Part shown: positions 51,501-54,500 of the stretch, piece by piece
Layout: the number at the start of each line of letters is the position of its first letter
Position numbering within the stretch: the stretch's first letter is position 1
Assembly: GCA_905178155.1 (NCBI GenBank)
Contig: CAJINV010000004.1
Coordinates: 5,268,258-5,332,257 of the forward strand
Source: Amoebophrya sp. A120
Lineage: Eukaryota > Sar > Dinophyceae > Syndiniales > Amoebophryaceae
Length of the DNA: 64,000 bases
Direction of reading: 5' to 3'
Notes under the pieces: model-generated
Told to the model about the DNA's origin: nothing
Seen by the model: the letters and a program-made list of their open reading frames with translations, nothing else
Databases searched by the model: none
Made by a program: the position numbers and the translations under genes

Positions 51501-54500
51501 AGCATCGGTCCTCGTCCAGCAGGTTGGGGTTGTCGTGGTTGTTGGACCGGTCGCAGAATCCATCCGCCATCGCCTGACGCAGGCAGTCGCGCGTCTGTTT
51601 CTCGCGGTTCAGCGGGTCATAAAGCCAGAACTTCGCGTCCGCGGGCTCCGTTCCCGTCGCCTGCACCACGCTGGCGCAGTTATCCAATGCAAATATCCCT
51701 GGATGTCTGGAAGAGTTCGAACTTGCGATGCGTGTTTCGGATCCTACAAAGATCTGCGATGCATATCGTGCAAAAGGTGCTCACTTCTGGCCATGCTGCG
51801 AGGCCATTTCTCATGCAGAACAGGCTTCACAAAGGGGCTGCACATCCTGTGATGCTAGGCCCCGCATTCCAGACTTGGCGGAGCTTGGAAAAACTGCATG
51901 ACAAATCTCGGAATCTTCCAGAGGACCCAGACATATTTGCACTCCATAGCAGTACTCAGTGTACAAGTCCGTGTGATCGTACACCTTCACGAGGTTCTAT
52001 GAGAGTGCACAACTCCCCCTCCCCCTCATTGGTATTGCATGAACAGCAACACAAACGCGAGCGACCCTGGAGCCTGTGCATGACAAATTTTTTATGTACC
52101 TACTGTAGTATTGTTTCGGCTTTTGAATTTTGTCATGCAGACACTGCCACAGGGCAGCGACCGGATTTGGGATTTTGCATGACAAATGAGGGAGAGGCGG
52201 AGTTCTGCACTGTCATAGGTTCGACCCGGTCACCTCGCGGCACGGGCTATTCGCCGCCTGGTAGTCGCTGCACCGATACGGCTGCGTGCAGTCGTGGTTC
52301 GCGGGAATCGCCGCCAAAGCAAAGTCGCAGCATACAGACACCAAGTGCAAGAACAGGCCGAGAAAATAGAGCGCCGCGCAGAAGTTGTTCTTGAAGCCCG
52401 ATCGTGGAGGCGGGATGAAGCAGAAGCTGCTGCGTTTTTTATTATTTCTTCCCGTAAAAGTAAAACTACAATTACGACCCATCAAAGGAACAGTACAACT
52501 TCGACTATCCACTTTCATCGTGTGATTCTTGATCTCCGTAAGCTTCTTCTTCCTGTCGTTCCTCATCCTTTCCGTCCTAGCCAACACAAAGTTGCTTCCG
52601 TTGTGCACCTGCTGCCCTGGTGGTCGTGAAGTGATGAATTTGTGCAGCTCCGATCGGGTAGTTCGAACAGCTCGTCCTCCACAGAAAAGAGCACCTCGCG
52701 ACGACCTCCATTGGTCCTCGTGCACGAACTGGTCGTGCAGCCCACCTGTAGAAGTACTACTTCTTAGTACAACGCTGGTCCTCGTGAAGGGGACCATTCT
52801 CGCCACGCGTGCCCGATGCGCCTTGTCCGAGGCCGAAGACAGGGAAGATAGGCTCGCCTTGGTTGTTTTATTTCCGCCGTTGAAAGTAGTAGGACAAGGG
52901 ACATCTTCACGATTTCGATCCTCACTTGCTACGCCGCTCTTGCTGCGACAGGAGAGTTGTTGTCGGTTAGAAGTAGTACAACTTCTTCGCGCGGCTCGGT
53001 TCTCAAAGAAGAAGATGCCTCTGTTTGACGCGGTTTCGAAGTGGTGCTGGCTCTCGTCCTGAATAGCGCTTCTAGCTTCGTGGAGAAGGAGATGTTGTTG
53101 ATCTCTTGCACCAGCAGCTCTTGCACAACTTCTAATAGAGAAGATCGTTCCTCTTGCAGTAGTAGATGCAGCAGCTTTACTAGACCAAGGGCAGCAGCTG
53201 TTGTCATCTTCATCTGTTCTTGTTCTACCGTAGTTGTCGGGAAATGATACAACCTGGGGCGGGTAGTGGATGAAATTGTCGGCGACCCTTCGACCCTGCA
53301 CATCGTCGCCCAGCCGGGCCGGGATCACGTCGAGAGTGGATGAAACTGAAAGAAACCTACTACTAATACTCCGGTCGTCTTCATGAAGATCATTGCGCCG
53401 ACTTGTACTAGGAGACGGACCTCGGGGAACTGGCGGCAGCACGTAGGCCGCCGAGGGGATCTTATTTTCTGGTGTTCGGAAGAATTCCGCCTTTGGTCGA
53501 CGTGAAGATGATATAATTTTTATCTTCCTAGCTGTGTTGTTACTACAACATCGAAAAGAACCTCGTCCCGATCCGATTTCATTCGTCCCCACTGGAGCAG
53601 CGGGACGAGCTTCTTGTTGCGCAAGAAGAACTCCACAAATGATCCTTTGACTTTCGCCTGCTGTGCCTCTGCTGCACGACCCGGCTTCTCGTAAGCACGA
53701 GGTAGACCAGCAGCTCTCGATCACTACCATATGCTCTTCGCTCCTTGTTCCCCTTCTTTGACGGAAGATGCTGGTCGTGTGGCGGTCGTTGAAGACTTTA
53801 TTCTTTTCCATTTCTCCCGCCAGTTCTTTTTGTGCCGTGGAAGAACTACTAGAGCAAGGCGAAGTTGTTCGTGTTCGTATAATTCTTCGTGCAGGTCTTT
53901 GCAGTTCTGTGGCTGCTGTAGAACTGTTCTCCAAGATGAACTCGTTCTCCGCATCGCTTGCTCCCGCCCGTGCCGGCAGATCTTGACCTGCACCAGAGCT
54001 GCTGGGGATGTTGAGATCTGGCCTAGATAAACTAAAAGTCCTCGTGTTCAACGTGCCACCTTTGTGGTTGCTCAACACTTCTTGTCGTGATAGAGGATCT
54101 AGTCCAGCTTGTAATTGTCCACCTGTGGGAGGTCCTAGTCCTTGTACAACTTGGTCCGCTCCGACGTGCGGCCGCTCGTGCTGGCCACAAGAAGTAGTAG
54201 AACGCTGCCTTCTACTAGAACACGACGAGCTTATTGTTCTACTTTGTGTGCCTAATTTCATGTTCGGCAAGAACATCAACATCAGAAGACCACACGCAGC
54301 ATCCGCATTATGTTCTCTGTAGCAAGCGCCTCGTTCGACGTATCCACTAGCACGACCATGCGCGACGACCATAATATGATCTTCTCCAGCTCCTGCGACA
54401 CCGCTTGCGTTTTTCTTTTTCTTTTCACACTGCTCGCAGCTAGTTCTTGATTTACTATCGCGGACACAAATTATCTTGCCATTTCTTCTCCCCGTGCAGT

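Larger units (their letters stand above)
50485..51680 (-). other. Gene 2: Notch-type (LNR-like) repeat and Cys-rich segment
   Basis: DGFCDRSNNH followed by EDRCFFDGGDCC matches the G.CD..cN...C..DGGDC core of Lin-12/Notch repeats. The next exons (MCGENDYYCVDDSY, WCQHGTVSTMRECYW and CGVPRPWCTANACCDDALRYG) add many Cys but no family I can name. This is the first part of the ectodomain after the hydrophobic segment. Confidence 0.7.
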